Shown piece after piece: positions 33,878-43,618 of a stretch of DNA of 64,000 nucleotides. A model generated the notes under the pieces. The model was not told the origin of the DNA and made no database searches. It saw only the letters and a program-made list of their open reading frames with translations. Made by a program: the position numbers and the translations under genes. Numbering within the stretch: the first letter of the stretch is position 1; the number at the start of each line of letters is the position of its first letter. The DNA comes from Azonexus hydrophilus. GTDB taxonomy: Bacteria > Pseudomonadota > Gammaproteobacteria > Burkholderiales > Rhodocyclaceae. The stretch covers positions 620,001 through 684,000 of the forward strand of contig NZ_MTHD01000001.1 in the NCBI RefSeq assembly GCF_001956855.1. The letters are read 5' to 3'.

Positions 33878-34468
33878 TCATTCGACTCCAAGTAGCAGTG
33901 CATCGATGCCATCGCACAGGCAGTGGATGATCAGCAGGTGGGTTTCCTGGATACGCGCGGTGCGGTCGGCGGGAACGCAGAGATGGATGTCGTCATCGCG
34001 CAAAAGTTCGCCGATTTCGCCACCGCCCTTGCCGGTCAGTGCGATGACGTGCATGTCGTGTTCGTGCGCCGCCCGGATCGCCTCGATGACGTTGCCGGAA
34101 TTGCCCGAGGTGGAAATCGCCAGCAGCACGTCGCCGGCGTGGCCGAGCGCGCGCACCTGGCGGGAGAAAATATGGGCGAAACCGTAGTCGTTGCCGACCG
34201 CGGTCAGGATCGAGGAATCGGTGGCCAGTGAAATGGCCGCCAGTTCCTGGCGTTCGGCCTCGAAGCGGCCGACCAGTTCGGCGGCGAAGTGTTGCGCGTC
34301 GGCAGCCGAGCCGCCATTGCCGCAGGCGAGTATCTTGCCGCCGTTGAGCAGGCAGCCGGTCATTGTTTCGATGGCGGCGGCGATCGGCGCCGACATCGCA
34401 TCGACGGCGTTCAGTTTGGTCTGGGCGCTGTCCTCGAAATGCTTGGCGACGCGGGCAATCAAATCCAT
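33878..34468 (-). CDS. diaA: SIS-domain protein DiaA/GmhA-like
   Basis: The 196-residue protein has the SIS isomerase fold: ILACGNGGSAADAQHFAAELVGRFE, AISLATDSSILTAVGNDYGF, and LAISTSGNSGNVIEAI. It could be sedoheptulose-7-phosphate isomerase (GmhA) or DiaA, the DnaA-initiator-associating protein; both look alike. The position next to dolP, yraN and rsmI matches diaA. The ATG at 34468 is preferred (GmhA-like start MDLIARVAKHF); a longer start at 34498 also exists. Confidence in the fold is high, in the name moderate. Confidence 0.82.
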   Translation of the reverse strand: MDLIARVAKHFEDSAQTKLNAVDAMSAPIAAAIETMTGCLLNGGKILACGNGGSAADAQHFAAELVGRFEAERQELAAISLATDSSILTAVGNDYGFAHIFSRQVRALGHAGDVLLAISTSGNSGNVIEAIRAAHEHDMHVIALTGKGGGEIGELLRDDDIHLCVPADRTARIQETHLLIIHCLCDGIDALLLGVE

Positions 34469-34507
34469 GAAGCGGTTTCTTTCTGGTGGACGGTTCATGA
34501 TTCTACA

Positions 34508-34873
34508 TCACAGCTCGAGATAGACCTCGACCACCACCCGACGCCACGGGTCGGGATGCTCGGTCAGTTGCGCGACGCGGGCGCGCAGCCGGTCGCCGCG
34601 ATCCATCGCCTCGGCCAGCACGCGGTTCTGCGCCCGCGGCAGATAGCCAAGCTGATGTTCCTGCCAGTCGACGCGGATCGCCAGCCGGTCGTGGCGGTTG
34701 TCCGGCTCGCGCCGCAGCGTCAGCTCGTCGCCGACGCGGATCTGTGGCCAGAAGGTGCCGAGCGCGTAGTACTGGCTGCCGGCCAGCGGCGATGCCTGGA
34801 TCAGCAGACGGATCGACTGGGCGTCGGCACCGCCGAGCCACAGCAGCAGGCTAAGCGTCCACAGAAAACGCAT
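34508..34873 (-). CDS. HIRAN-domain protein with signal peptide
   Basis: The 121-residue protein has a predicted signal peptide (FLWTLSLLLWLGGADAQS) followed by a HIRAN domain: IQASPLAGSQYYALGTFWPQIRVGDELTLRREPDNRHDRLAIRVDWQEHQLGYLPRAQN. HIRAN domains in helicases bind DNA ends; here it stands alone and is apparently exported, so a different role is likely. It overlaps the yraN gene by 23 bp on the same strand, and lies 39 bp upstream of diaA. Confidence 0.8.
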   Translation of the reverse strand: MRFLWTLSLLLWLGGADAQSIRLLIQASPLAGSQYYALGTFWPQIRVGDELTLRREPDNRHDRLAIRVDWQEHQLGYLPRAQNRVLAEAMDRGDRLRARVAQLTEHPDPWRRVVVEVYLEL

Positions 34874-35213
34874 GGCGCAGCCATTCGATGCGGCCGTCGT
34901 CGATCAGCAGGCAGTCGAAACGGCACTCGCAATCGCCGCGCCGGGCCAGGTAATGGCGGGCGGCGAGGATGATCCGGCGCTGCTTGTGCACGGTGATGCT
35001 GGCGCCAGCGCCGCCGTAATCGGTGCGGCTGCGCTGGCGTACCTCGACGAAAACCAGCGTCCGGCCATCGCGCATGATCAGGTCGATTTCGCCGCCGCGG
35101 ACGCGAAAGTTGCGGTCGACCAGCCGCAAGCCCTGATTTTCCAGATAGGCAGCTGCCCGCGTTTCGGCTTCGCGACCGCGCGCCACGGTGGTATCGTTGG
35201 TTTTTGCCTGCAT
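34851..35213 (-). CDS. yraN: UPF0102 / YraN family protein
   Basis: The 120-residue protein is a small PD-(D/E)XK-fold protein of the YraN family: GREAETRAAAYLENQGLRLVDRNFR, GEIDLIMRDGRTLVFVEVRQRS with the Asp...Glu-x-Arg core, and the ending IDDGRIEWLRHAFSVDA. Its biochemical role is unknown; relatives are often next to rsmI, as here, where rsmI diverges. The start at MQAKTNDTTV fits family size; a longer frame extends through rsmI in shadow. Confidence 0.88.
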   Translation of the reverse strand: MQAKTNDTTVARGREAETRAAAYLENQGLRLVDRNFRVRGGEIDLIMRDGRTLVFVEVRQRSRTDYGGAGASITVHKQRRIILAARHYLARRGDCECRFDCLLIDDGRIEWLRHAFSVDA

Positions 35214-35222
35214 GGCCGAATT

Positions 35223-36062
35223 ATGACAAACGAATTGAAAGCGGCATTGTACGTCGTGCCGACGCCGCTCGGGAACCTCGGCGACCTGACCCGGCGGGCC
35301 GAGGAAATCCTCGTTGCCGTGCCCTGGATCGCCGCCGAGGACACCCGTCACAGCGGGCCGCTGCTCAAGCAGCTCGGCGCCCGTGCCCGGACGCTGCCGG
35401 CGCACCAGCACAACGAACACGAAGCTGCTGCCCGCATCGTCGACAAACTGCAGGCTGGCGAGGCCGTTGCACTGATTTCCGACGCCGGCACGCCCGGCAT
35501 CTCCGACCCCGGTGCGCGCATCGTCGCTGCCGTCCGCGCTGCCGGCTGCCCGGTCGTGCCGCTACCCGGTCCATGCGCCGCAACGACGGCGCTGTCGGCC
35601 GCCGGCCTGAACGACGAGCATTTCCTGTTTTACGGTTTCCTGCCGTCCAAATCCGGCCAGCGCAAACAGGCGCTCGAAGGCCTCCGCGGTCATCCGTACG
35701 CGCTGGTTTTCTACGAAGCGCCGCATCGCGTGCTGGAAACAGTCGAGGACATGGCCGCCGTCTTCGGCGAACGCACGCTGGTCGTCGCCCGCGAACTGAC
35801 CAAGCTGTTCGAAAATGTCGATTCGCTGCCGTTGACCGCAGCACTCGACTGGTTCAAGGAAGACGCCAACCGCCAGCGCGGCGAATTCGTCCTGATCGTC
35901 TCCGGCGCCGCGGCCGACGCCGCCAGCGGCGATGGCGAACGCGTGCTCAAGCTGCTGCTCGACGAAGGCCTCGGCACCAAACAGGCGGCCAAGCTGGCGG
36001 CAGCGATCAGCGGCGAGGCGAAAAATGCGCTGTACGAGCGCGCTTTGGCGCTGAAAAGTTAA
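35223..36062 (+). CDS. rsmI: 16S rRNA C1402 2'-O-methyltransferase RsmI
   Basis: The 279-residue protein has the tetrapyrrole-methylase fold of Rsm[49 protein letters not shown] and [17 protein letters not shown]. RsmI methylates the ribose of C1402 in 16S rRNA, near the decoding centre, together with RsmH, whose gene is in the dcw cluster of this window. It diverges from yraN with 9 bp between the starts, so their promoters overlap coding sequence. No unusual features. Confidence 0.95.
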   Translation: MTNELKAALYVVPTPLGNLGDLTRRAEEILVAVPWIAAEDTRHSGPLLKQLGARARTLPAHQHNEHEAAARIVDKLQAGEAVALISDAGTPGISDPGARIVAAVRAAGCPVVPLPGPCAATTALSAAGLNDEHFLFYGFLPSKSGQRKQALEGLRGHPYALVFYEAPHRVLETVEDMAAVFGERTLVVARELTKLFENVDSLPLTAALDWFKEDANRQRGEFVLIVSGAAADAASGDGERVLKLLLDEGLGTKQAAKLAAAISGEAKNALYERALALKS

Positions 36063-36090
36063 AATTGCAGAAATTACCCAGAGAGACACC

Positions 36091-37122
36091 ATGCAACTGA
36101 CCATCACCCGCCCCGACGACTGGCACCTCCACCTGCGCGACGGCGAGGCGCTTGCCGCCGTGCTGCCGCATACCGCCCGCCAGTTCGGCCGGGCCATCGT
36201 CATGCCCAACCTCAAGCCGCCGGTGACGACGGTCGAGCAGGCTGCGGCCTACCGTGAGCGCATCCTCGCCGCGTTGCCGTCTGGCATGGCTTTCGAGCCG
36301 CTGATGACGCTGTATCTGACCGACAACATGCCGGCTAGCGAGATCGCCAGGGCGGCGGCCTCCGGCTTCGTCAAGGCGGTCAAGCTCTACCCGGCCGGCG
36401 CGACGACCAATTCCGATGCCGGCCTGACCGACATCCGCAAGGCCGATGCAACGCTCGCCGAGATGGAGCGCGTCGGTCTGCCGCTGCTGGTGCATGGCGA
36501 AGTCACCGATCCTGCGGTCGACCTGTTCGATCGCGAAAAAGTCTTCATCGATACCGTGCTGCTGCCGCTGACGCAGCGCTTTCCGAAGTTGAAGGTGGTG
36601 ATGGAGCACATCACGACCAAGGATGCGGCCGAGTTCGTCGTGTCGTCCGCCGCCAATGTCGCGGCGACGATCACCGCCCATCATCTGCTGTACAACCGCA
36701 ACGCGATCTTCCAGGGTGGCGTGCGCCCGCACTGGTACTGTCTGCCGGTGTTGAAGCGCGAGACGCACCGCGAGGCGCTGGTGGCGGCGGCGATTTCCGG
36801 CAATCCGAAATTTTTCCTCGGCACCGATTCGGCGCCGCATGCGAAGGGCGCGAAAGAGGCGGCCTGCGGCTGTGCCGGCTGCTACACGGCTTATGCGGCA
36901 ATCGAGCTGTACGCCGAGGCGTTCGAGAATGCCGGCGCGCTCGACCAGCTGGAGGCTTTTGCCAGCTTCAACGGCCCGGATTGGTACGGCCTGCCGCGCA
37001 ATACCGACAAAATCACGCTGGCGAAAGAGGCGTGGACGGTGCCGGCAAGCTATCCTTACGTCAGTACCGATGACATCGTGCCGCTGCGTGCGGGCGAGTC
37101 GCTGACCTGGAAGATGCTCTGA
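36091..37122 (+). CDS. pyrC: Dihydroorotase (type II)
   Basis: The 343-residue protein matches the E. coli-type Pyr[14 protein letters not shown] with the metal His pair, [20 protein letters not shown] with the carboxylated Lys, HGEVTD and [24 protein letters not shown] with the catalytic Asp. It cyclises carbamoyl aspartate in pyrimidine synthesis. A GAGAGA ribosome site precedes the ATG. It follows rsmI after 28 bp on the same strand and precedes a lipoprotein gene by 11 bp. Confidence 0.96.
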   Translation: MQLTITRPDDWHLHLRDGEALAAVLPHTARQFGRAIVMPNLKPPVTTVEQAAAYRERILAALPSGMAFEPLMTLYLTDNMPASEIARAAASGFVKAVKLYPAGATTNSDAGLTDIRKADATLAEMERVGLPLLVHGEVTDPAVDLFDREKVFIDTVLLPLTQRFPKLKVVMEHITTKDAAEFVVSSAANVAATITAHHLLYNRNAIFQGGVRPHWYCLPVLKRETHREALVAAAISGNPKFFLGTDSAPHAKGAKEAACGCAGCYTAYAAIELYAEAFENAGALDQLEAFASFNGPDWYGLPRNTDKITLAKEAWTVPASYPYVSTDDIVPLRAGESLTWKML

Positions 37123-37133
37123 GGAAACCAACC

Positions 37134-37574
37134 ATGCGCCTGCGTGCCCTGCTGACCGCCCTGTTTGCCGTCCCGCTGCTTGCTGCCTGCGTGGATGATC
37201 GTGCGTCGTGGCAGATCGACGATACCCGGGAGCACACGCTGTCGCTGATTCGCGAACAGCCGCTGGTCTGGGACAAGAAGGTGAATCTCTACGTGGTCGT
37301 CTCACGCATGCCGGCCTGCACCCGTCGCCATTCGCTGGGGGCGGGCACGGAGAACACGCGGGTGGAGATCTGGCAGGTGCCGTCCGGTGCCTTCATCGTC
37401 AAGGCCGGCCGGCGCATGTACGCAACCGAGTCGCAGACCTGCGAGGCCTGGGCTCGGCTGGACGAAGAGCCGGAAGGTGGCTTGGGAGAGTTGCGCGGCG
37501 TTTTCCGGACGCGCAACGGCGAGCTCACGTTTGTCGCCGAAAAGCCCGATCAGGCTGGTGGCGACGACGAGTGA
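37134..37574 (+). CDS. Hypothetical lipoprotein
   Basis: The 146-residue protein has a lipoprotein signal with lipobox LAAC (Cys20) and a mature part with four cysteines, ending in an acidic tail DQAGGDDE. I do not recognise the family. It follows pyrC by 11 bp and could be cotranscribed with it. GAGGAAACC precedes the start codon. Confidence 0.7.
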   Translation: MRLRALLTALFAVPLLAACVDDRASWQIDDTREHTLSLIREQPLVWDKKVNLYVVVSRMPACTRRHSLGAGTENTRVEIWQVPSGAFIVKAGRRMYATESQTCEAWARLDEEPEGGLGELRGVFRTRNGELTFVAEKPDQAGGDDE

Positions 37575-37583
37575 GCCGGTCGC

Positions 37584-37847
37584 TCAGTGACGGCGACGGG
37601 GCGGGGGCGGGGTGCCGCCGCCACGCGTTTCCAGGTGGCGGAAGGTGATCCGGCCCTTGGTCAGGTCGTAGGGTGACAGCTCCAGGCTGACCTTGTCGCC
37701 GAGCAGGATACGGATGTGGTGCTTCTTCATCTTGCCGGCAGTGTAGGCGATCATCTTGTGACCGTTTTCCAGCAGTACGCGATAACGTCCATCGGGCAGG
37801 ACGTCTTCGACGACGCCCATCATTTCAAGTAGTTCTTCTTTGGCCAA
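37584..37847 (-). CDS. infA: Second translation initiation factor IF-1, TTG start and extended C terminus
   Basis: The 87-residue protein matches IF-1: [19 protein letters not shown] start, [51 protein letters not shown]-1 helps start-codon selection in the ribosomal A site. The start codon appears to be TTG at 37847: it is preceded by AAGGAG at a spacing of 8, and the codon order from it gives the canonical AKEE N terminus. Residues after ETRGGG form a Pro/Arg-rich tail (TPPPPRRRH) absent from E. coli IF-1. This and the lack of a ribosomal-protein context indicate a second copy, as in many betaproteobacteria. Confidence 0.9.
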   Translation of the reverse strand: MAKEELLEMMGVVEDVLPDGRYRVLLENGHKMIAYTAGKMKKHHIRILLGDKVSLELSPYDLTKGRITFRHLETRGGGTPPPPRRRH

Positions 37848-37860
37848 GTGTTGTGCTCCT

Positions 37861-38760
37861 TCAGTGATTGGTTTGACTGGTTTGCAGCCGGTCGACCGCA
37901 GCATCGGTCGAGATGGCTTCCGGACGGCGGCGCGGCATTTCCCACGGGCGTCCGTTTTCGGTGATGGCGCTGATCGAGATCAGCGGGGGCGGCGAGCTGA
38001 CGCTGCCGAAAATCGTGGCGTAGGACACGTCGGCGGCGTCGCGGCCGGTGCCGATGCGGACGAAGCCCATCGGAATTGCGGTGCCTGACGGGTCGAAGAT
38101 GTACCAGCGGTTGTCGAGAAAAACCTCGACGTAGGCGTGGAAATCGGTCGGGCCGAGGGCCGGGTCGGCACCGTAGTCGATGCCGGTGGTGAACCGTGCC
38201 GGAATGCTCAGCGCACGGCAGAGGGCGATCATCAGGTGGGCGAAGTCGCGACAGACGCCGACGCGGTCAACAATGGTGTCGACGGCTGATGTCGTCGAGC
38301 TGGTAGTAGCCGAGCGGAAGGCAACGTGGCGATTGACCCAGTTGCAGATGGCTTCGACCCGGCGGTAACCCTTGGGCAGCTGGCCGAATTCGGTCATCGC
38401 CAGCGTCGCCAGGCGATCCGACTGGCAATAGCGGCTGGGGTAAATGTAGGTCAGGGTCGATAGCGGCAGGCGGTCGATCGGGGTTTCCGGAATTTCGTCG
38501 GGATTGCCGATGTACTGGTCAATGTCGAGAACGGCCCGGTAGCCAACGTGCAGCGGGCCGGTGGTGACATTGAGGCGCATGAAGCGCGCGCAGGTCTGCG
38601 GCTCGGTCTGGATCGCCGGAACAATCTGCGGATTGATCTGCAGGTTCTCGCTGACGATGCGTTGACTGGCGGTTTGAGCGGCGTGGATGTTGAAGACGAA
38701 ATCGGCGCCGGGGAAGTTCAGTGCGTAGTTGAGGTCGATCGCAAACTGTATGCGAACCAT
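37861..38760 (-). CDS. Transglutaminase-like cysteine protease family protein
   Basis: The 299-residue protein is a transglutaminase-core protein of bacterial type: [24 protein letters not shown] with the catalytic Cys, HAYVEVFL with the His and [31 protein letters not shown] with the Asp. These enzymes are probably peptidases or amide transferases of unknown substrate; N-terminal beta domain is of the bact_transglu_N type. No signal peptide is seen, so it is cytoplasmic. A CGGTCGACCG palindrome is in its 3' end. Confidence 0.85.
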   Translation of the reverse strand: MVRIQFAIDLNYALNFPGADFVFNIHAAQTASQRIVSENLQINPQIVPAIQTEPQTCARFMRLNVTTGPLHVGYRAVLDIDQYIGNPDEIPETPIDRLPLSTLTYIYPSRYCQSDRLATLAMTEFGQLPKGYRRVEAICNWVNRHVAFRSATTSSTTSAVDTIVDRVGVCRDFAHLMIALCRALSIPARFTTGIDYGADPALGPTDFHAYVEVFLDNRWYIFDPSGTAIPMGFVRIGTGRDAADVSYATIFGSVSSPPPLISISAITENGRPWEMPRRRPEAISTDAAVDRLQTSQTNH

Positions 38761-38997
38761 GCAATTCCATATTGTGCAGCGCGCTGTGCAGCCTTGTCGG
38801 GCGCTCAGACGGGCGGTGGGACGGCGCTTTGCTACGGGGAAATGAACGGTTCGGCTTGCCGGAAGATCGCGTGGCGAGAACGGCAGGGGGACAGCATTTG
38901 CGCGGCAGAACGGTGACGATGAAGCATCAAGGCTTCAATGGAGGCTGCATCTTACGCCGCCATCCCTCGTCTGGCAAGAAAAAATGCCGGAAATTCA

Positions 38998-39026
38998 GGC
39001 TCTTGCCACGTTTGATGGCAAGAGCC
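38998..39026 (-). terminator. Hairpin after leuA
   Basis: An 11-bp perfect stem, GGCTCTTGCCA at 38998-39008 and its complement at 39016-39026, with a 7-base loop begins 8 bases past the leuA stop. On the minus strand a T-run (TTTTTT) follows 12 bases later, so it is a probable terminator. The remaining part of the 38761-39033 gap holds nothing else I can name. Confidence 0.7.
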
Positions 39027-39033
39027 CGGCGGC

Positions 39034-40716
39034 TCAGGCCACAACCGCCAGGGTGCCGATGCCGAGCCGGTTGATGCCGCTGATCAGGGCCTTGATCGAG
39101 GCGGTGACGATGTTGCCGTCGATGCCGGCGCCGTAGCATTCGCCGCGGCCGCTGGCGGCCATTTCGATGAAGGCGCAGGCGCGGGCGTTGCCGTCCTCGC
39201 CCATCGGCACCATCGAGCGCTCCTCGTAGCTGCGCACCTGGGCCTGGATGCCGGCGCTGGCCAGGGCGTGCATGGCGGCGTTGATCGGACCGTTGCCTTC
39301 GCCACTGAGCACGTGCGTGGTGCCGCCGATGTCGACGGTGAGGCGGATGCCCTGCTGCGTGCCGTGCTCGAACAGATGGTGCTCGCGGTAGCGGATGCTG
39401 TCGCCGGCGTCGAGGTAGGTCCGGGCGAAGAGTTGCCAGATGTCGTTGGCGCTCACTTCGCCACCATGCGTGTCGGTGTGCTTCTGGACGACGCCGGAGA
39501 ACTCGACCTGGAGGCGGCGCGGCATGACCACGCCGTGTTCGGTTTCCATCAGGTAGGCGATGCCGCCCTTGCCCGACTGGCTGTTGACGCGGATCACCGA
39601 GTCGTAGGAACGGCCGACGTCGGCCGGGTCGATCGGGAGGTAGGGCACTGACCAAGTCTCATCCGCCTTTTGAGCGGCAAACCCCTTCTTGATGGCGTCC
39701 TGGTGGGAGCCGGAGAAGGCCGTGAAAACGAGATCCCCGACGTACGGGTGGCGCGGATGGATCGGGAGCTGGGTGCAGTGTTCGAAAGTGCGGGCGACGG
39801 CATTGATGTCTGAGAAGTCGAGCTGCGGGTCGACGCCCTGGGTGTGCATGTTGAGCGCGAGGGTGACGAGATCGACGTTGCCAGTGCGCTCGCCGTTGCC
39901 GAAAAGGCAGCCCTCGACGCGGTCGGCACCGGCCATCAAGCCGAGTTCGGCGGCGGCGACGGCGGTGCCGCGGTCATTGTGCGGGTGGAGGCTGATGATG
40001 ACGCTGTCGCGGCGTTCGAGGTTGCGGTGCATCCACTCGATCTGGTCGGCGTAGATGTTGGGCGTGGCGATCTCGACCGTGGTCGGGAGATTGAGGATGA
40101 CCTTATTGTCCGGCGTCGCGCCCCAGGCGGCGGTGACCGCGTCGCAGACTTCCTTGGCGAAGTCGAGTTCGGTGGCGGTAAAGAGTTCCGGGCTGTATTC
40201 GAGCGTGATCTTCGTTTCCGGCATCTGCGCGGCGAGCGTTTTGATCAATTTGACGGCGTCGACCGCCATATTCACCACTTCGGCCTTGCTCATGCCGAAG
40301 ACGAAGTCGCGGAAGGTCGGGCAGGTCGCGTTGTAGACGTGCACGATGGCCTGTTTCGCGCCTTTCAATGATTCGAAAGTGCGGCGGATGAGGTGCTCGC
40401 GCGCCTGGGTAAGGACTTCGATGGTGACGTCGTCGGGAATGTGCTTTTCCTCGATGACCCGGCGGACGAAGCCGAACTCGGTTTCCGACGCCGACGGGAA
40501 GGCGATTTCGATCTGCTTGAAGCCGATCTGGCAGAGCGTCTTGAACATCTGCATCTTCTTGTCGGCGTTCATCGGCTCGAACAAGGCCTGGTTGCCGTCG
40601 CGCAGGTCGGTGCTCATCCACATCGGCGCCTGCGTGATGACGCGGCTCGGCCACTGGCGGTCGGTGAGCCCGACCGGCGGGAAGGCGGTGTACTTGGACG
40701 ATTTCTGCTGCGACAT
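39034..40716 (-). CDS. leuA: 2-Isopropylmalate synthase (long form)
   Basis: The 560-residue enzyme has the HMGL-like barrel: [74 protein letters not shown] with the metal ligands His-x-His and the GNGERTGN motif. A C-terminal regulatory LeuA domain follows (from about 430), which binds leucine. It joins 2-oxoisovalerate and acetyl-CoA in leucine synthesis. At 560 residues it belongs to the longer class, like the actinobacterial and Pseudomonas enzymes. It diverges from an Lrp-family gene. CCGGAG stands upstream of the ATG. Confidence 0.96.
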   Translation of the reverse strand: MSQQKSSKYTAFPPVGLTDRQWPSRVITQAPMWMSTDLRDGNQALFEPMNADKKMQMFKTLCQIGFKQIEIAFPSASETEFGFVRRVIEEKHIPDDVTIEVLTQAREHLIRRTFESLKGAKQAIVHVYNATCPTFRDFVFGMSKAEVVNMAVDAVKLIKTLAAQMPETKITLEYSPELFTATELDFAKEVCDAVTAAWGATPDNKVILNLPTTVEIATPNIYADQIEWMHRNLERRDSVIISLHPHNDRGTAVAAAELGLMAGADRVEGCLFGNGERTGNVDLVTLALNMHTQGVDPQLDFSDINAVARTFEHCTQLPIHPRHPYVGDLVFTAFSGSHQDAIKKGFAAQKADETWSVPYLPIDPADVGRSYDSVIRVNSQSGKGGIAYLMETEHGVVMPRRLQVEFSGVVQKHTDTHGGEVSANDIWQLFARTYLDAGDSIRYREHHLFEHGTQQGIRLTVDIGGTTHVLSGEGNGPINAAMHALASAGIQAQVRSYEERSMVPMGEDGNARACAFIEMAASGRGECYGAGIDGNIVTASIKALISGINRLGIGTLAVVA

Positions 40717-40836
40717 GGGGTTGCTCCGGAAAACTGTTGCGATGGCGAAATATTAAGCAAAAGCGCCCGGCAGGTGCTTGCGTTTTGTGGCATGATTTGC
40801 AATCAATTTGGCAGAAAATTGCGTGGATTCGAAATC

Positions 40837-41319
40837 ATGAGCAACTCGTTGACGATAGATCGTTACGACCGGCAAATTCTCGCCGTCCTGCAGCAGGATG
40901 GGCGGATCAGCAACCAGGAGCTGGCCGACCGCATCGGCCTGTCGCCGTCGCCCTGTCTGCGCCGGGTGCGTACGCTCGAAGAGGCCGGGCTGATCGCCGG
41001 CTACCGCGCCCTGCTCGATGCAAAGAAGCTCGGCCTGACGCTGATGGCGCTGATCGGCATCTCGATGGACCAGCACACGCCGGAGCGCTTCGCCAATCTG
41101 GAGGCGACCATCTCGGACATTCCCGAAGTGCTCGAATGCCTGCTGATCACCGGCCAGCAGTCGGATTACCAACTGAAGGTCGTGGTTCGCGACATGGATG
41201 CCTACCAGGATCTGCTGCTCAACAAGATCACGCGTATCCAGGGCGTCACCGGCGTGCACACCAGTTTTGTGCTGCGCAAGGTGGTCGACCGCACCGCGCT
41301 GCCGCTCGACTTCGCCTGA
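40837..41319 (+). CDS. Lrp/AsnC family transcriptional regulator
   Basis: The 160-residue protein is an Lrp-type regulator: an N-terminal winged helix (DRYDRQILAVLQQDGRISNQELADRIGLSPSPCLRRVRTLEEAGLI) and a C-terminal RAM (ASNC) ligand domain ending TSFVLRKVVDRTALPL. It diverges from leuA, with 120 bp between starts, and so could control it in response to leucine or another amino acid; this is inference. The start at 40837 fits family size; an upstream in-frame extension enters the leuA gene. Confidence 0.9.
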   Translation: MSNSLTIDRYDRQILAVLQQDGRISNQELADRIGLSPSPCLRRVRTLEEAGLIAGYRALLDAKKLGLTLMALIGISMDQHTPERFANLEATISDIPEVLECLLITGQQSDYQLKVVVRDMDAYQDLLLNKITRIQGVTGVHTSFVLRKVVDRTALPLDFA

Positions 41320-41378
41320 TCCGGTCCGGGCGGCTGGTGAAACGGTGTTAGGCTCGGGGTTTCCCGCCAAGGACCCGC

Positions 41379-42044
41379 ATGAGCAGCCCCGATAACGAAC
41401 TCTGGCAGCAATCCTGGCGCGACGGCCGGATGGCCTTTCACCAGGCGGAAGTCAATCCGCTGCTCGCGCATTACTGGTCCAGCCTCGGCTTGCCGCCAGG
41501 GGGGACGGTCTTCGTGCCACTGTGCGGGCGCAGCCTCGATCTGGTCTGGCTGGCCGAACAAGGGCACCAGGTGGTCGGCTGCGAACTGAGCCCGGTCGCC
41601 GTCCGCGATTTCTTTCGCCAGCAGCGTCTGACGCCGACGCAGACAACGCTCGGGCCGCTGACGCTGTGGCAGCACGGCGCGATTCGTATCTACTGTGGCG
41701 ATTTCTTTGCGCTGATGCCGGAACATCTCGGCACCATCGCCGCCGTCTATGACCGCGCCGCGCTGACCGCGCTACCGGAAAGCGCGCGCGCCGGCTATGT
41801 CGAACACCTGCGCCAGCTGACGCCGGAAAATTGCCCGGTTTTCCTGTTGACCGCAGAAGACCCGGAAGAGGGCGAAACCGACGATCGTTTCCCGGAAATT
41901 TCCAGCGAAATCACCCAGCTGTACAGTGCCCGCTTCGCCATCGACCTGGCACATTCGGAGCGCCGCCTGGAAACCCGGCGCGAGGCCGACGGCAATCCAC
42001 CGCAATGCATAGAATTGCGTCTTTATCGCTTGCTGCCGTATTGA
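41379..42044 (+). CDS. tpm: Thiopurine S-methyltransferase-like protein
   Basis: The 221-residue protein matches bacterial TPMT: LWQQSWRDGRMAFHQAEVNPLL, VFVPLCGRSLDLVWLAEQGHQVVGCELS as the SAM site, and VYDRAALTALPESARAGYVEHL. Bacterial TPMTs methylate thiols and also detoxify selenium and tellurium oxyanions. The role here is not shown. The predicted RNase P RNA promoter overlaps the stop region. Confidence 0.9.
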   Translation: MSSPDNELWQQSWRDGRMAFHQAEVNPLLAHYWSSLGLPPGGTVFVPLCGRSLDLVWLAEQGHQVVGCELSPVAVRDFFRQQRLTPTQTTLGPLTLWQHGAIRIYCGDFFALMPEHLGTIAAVYDRAALTALPESARAGYVEHLRQLTPENCPVFLLTAEDPEEGETDDRFPEISSEITQLYSARFAIDLAHSERRLETRREADGNPPQCIELRLYRLLPY

Positions 42045-42059
42045 ACGCTCCGCGGCGCG

Positions 42060-42065
42060 TATAAT
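42060..42065 (+). promoter_or_regulatory. -10 box of the RNase P RNA gene
   Basis: A perfect TATAAT at 42060-42065 ends 8 bases before the first conserved base of the RNase P RNA. No good -35 sits at 16-18 bp, although GTATTG lies at 16. A strong promoter is expected for this abundant RNA. Confidence 0.7.
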
Positions 42066-42073
42066 CCGCCCCG

Positions 42074-42453
42074 GAAAGTCGGCCAGGCAATCGCTGGACA
42101 CGCAAGTGTCGGGAGGAAAGTCCGGGCTCCATTGGGCAGGATGCCAGCTAACGGCTGGGTGCTATAAGTCGCAAGACGAAGGCAACGGAAAGTGCAACAG
42201 AGAACAGACCGCCGATGGCGTCGCAAGACGCACAGGTAAGGGTGAAACGGCGAGGTAAGAGCTCACCGCGTCCACGGTAACGGCGGACGGCACGGCAAAC
42301 CCCATCCGGAGCAAGACCAAATAGGGAAGCTGAGGCGTGGCCCGCGCTGCTTCCGGGTAGGTTGCTTGAGCCTGTCGGTGACGGCAGGCCTAGAGGAATG
42401 ATTGCCGAACCTCGCAAGAGGGGAACAGAACCCGGCTTATCGGCCGGCTTTCC
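42074..42453 (+). ncRNA. rnpB: RNase P RNA (bacterial type A)
   Basis: About 380 bases between tpm and a methyltransferase gene show the conserved RNase P RNA pieces: GAAAGTCGGCCAGGCAATCG at the 5' end, GAGGAAAGTCCGGGCTCC (P4 side and CR-I), CAGCTAACGGCTGGG hairpin, GAAAGTGCAACAGAGA, GGTAAGGGTGAAACGGCGAGGTAAGAGC, GGCAAACCCC and near the 3' end AGAGGAATGATTGCC and CAGAACCCGGCTTAT. It cleaves the 5' leaders of tRNA precursors. The end is placed after the closing GGCTTTCC, which pairs with the 5' GAAAG. Confidence 0.96.
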
Positions 42454-42463
42454 ACCACTTACA

Positions 42464-43600
42464 ATGCTGTCCATGAACCCCCTTATCGAATGGCCGGAGA
42501 ACGGCCAGACCCGCCGTGCGCGCTGGCGCTCCGAAGCCGGCCTGGCGGCGCCGCAAACCCTGGAAGTCGTCGACGACAGCCTGTCCGCCGACGCCGCCTT
42601 CGCGGCGCTGACTGACGGTCACGCGCTGCTCTGGCGCGGCGACTGGATGAACGCCCGGCAACTGATGCAGGCATTGACTCGTCGCGTCGATCGGCATATC
42701 ACCGCGACATCGGACAACACTTCATCGCCGGTCCTGGCCTTTGCCCGTCATCGCGAGCGTCAGGGGCGGCGTGCCGCCTTGCTCGCCCGCCTGCTGGTGC
42801 CGCTCGGTCCTGACTACAAGCTGCCGCTGCGCCGCGCCCAGGATGTCCGCCCGGCCTGTCGCGAAGCCTGGGGCAAGCCTGACGGCAGCAACAGCGTCGT
42901 CGCGCTGCGCGAACTGCTGGCGGTGATCAGCGCCCATGAATGGCGCAAGAAAGGCGTGCCGGTGGCGGCGGCCGGTGGGCGCATCCATCCGCATTACGGC
43001 GTCTTCTCGCCGGTGCGCGGTGAATACGTCGACCTGGTCGCGCAAGCGCCGCTGCAGGCGGGCTGCGATCTGGCCTTCGACATCGGCACTGGTTCCGGCG
43101 TCATCGCCGCGGTGCTGGCCCGCCGCGGTTTGCATGTCGTGGCGACCGACCTGGCGCCGCGGGCGCTGGCCTGCGCCACCGAAAACATCGAAAAACTCGG
43201 GTTGACCGCAGAAGTGCAAATCATCGAGGCCGACCTGTTTCCGGACGGCCGCGCACCGCTGGTTGTCTGCAATCCACCCTGGTTGCCGGCACAACCGAGT
43301 TCGCCGGTCGAATACGCGGTCTACGACCCCGATTCGCGCATGCTGCGCGGCTTCCTCGACGGCCTGGCGGCACACCTGGCGCCGGGCGGTGAGGGCTGGC
43401 TGATCATTTCCGATCTCGCCGAACACCTCGGTCTGCGCAGTCGCGCCGAGTTGCTGCAATGGGTCGAAAATGCCGGCCTGCGCGTCGTTGGTCGCATCGA
43501 CACCCGGCCGACGCACGCCAAGGCGCAGGATCGCAGCGATCCGCTGCACGCCGCGCGCGCCGCCGAAGTGACGTCGGTGTGGCGGCTCGCTGCCAAATGA
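42464..43600 (+). CDS. Class I SAM-dependent methyltransferase (HemK/RlmG-like, NPPW)
   Basis: The protein of 378 residues has a C-terminal methyltransferase fold: DLAFDIGTGSGVIAAVLARRGLHVVATDLAPRAL, and VVCNPPWLP, the NPP(Y/W) motif of N-methylating enzymes on DNA, RNA or glutamine. The N-terminal third, with GKPDGSNSVVALRELLAVI, is of unknown function. Two in-frame ATGs, at 42464 and 42473, are possible; neither has a clear ribosome site. It begins right after the RNase P RNA. Target unknown. Confidence 0.78.
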   Translation: MLSMNPLIEWPENGQTRRARWRSEAGLAAPQTLEVVDDSLSADAAFAALTDGHALLWRGDWMNARQLMQALTRRVDRHITATSDNTSSPVLAFARHRERQGRRAALLARLLVPLGPDYKLPLRRAQDVRPACREAWGKPDGSNSVVALRELLAVISAHEWRKKGVPVAAAGGRIHPHYGVFSPVRGEYVDLVAQAPLQAGCDLAFDIGTGSGVIAAVLARRGLHVVATDLAPRALACATENIEKLGLTAEVQIIEADLFPDGRAPLVVCNPPWLPAQPSSPVEYAVYDPDSRMLRGFLDGLAAHLAPGGEGWLIISDLAEHLGLRSRAELLQWVENAGLRVVGRIDTRPTHAKAQDRSDPLHAARAAEVTSVWRLAAK

Positions 43601-43618
43601 AAAAGCGGCCGACTTTTA

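Noticed and set aside
38761..39033. Possible small RNA or gene in the gap before leuA's end
   Set aside because: Apart from the leuA hairpin, no promoter, frame or conserved structure was convincing.
40717..40836. Lrp binding sites in the leuA/Lrp intergenic region
   Set aside because: Several TTGC/GCAA pieces are present but no repeated 15-bp element clear enough to annotate.
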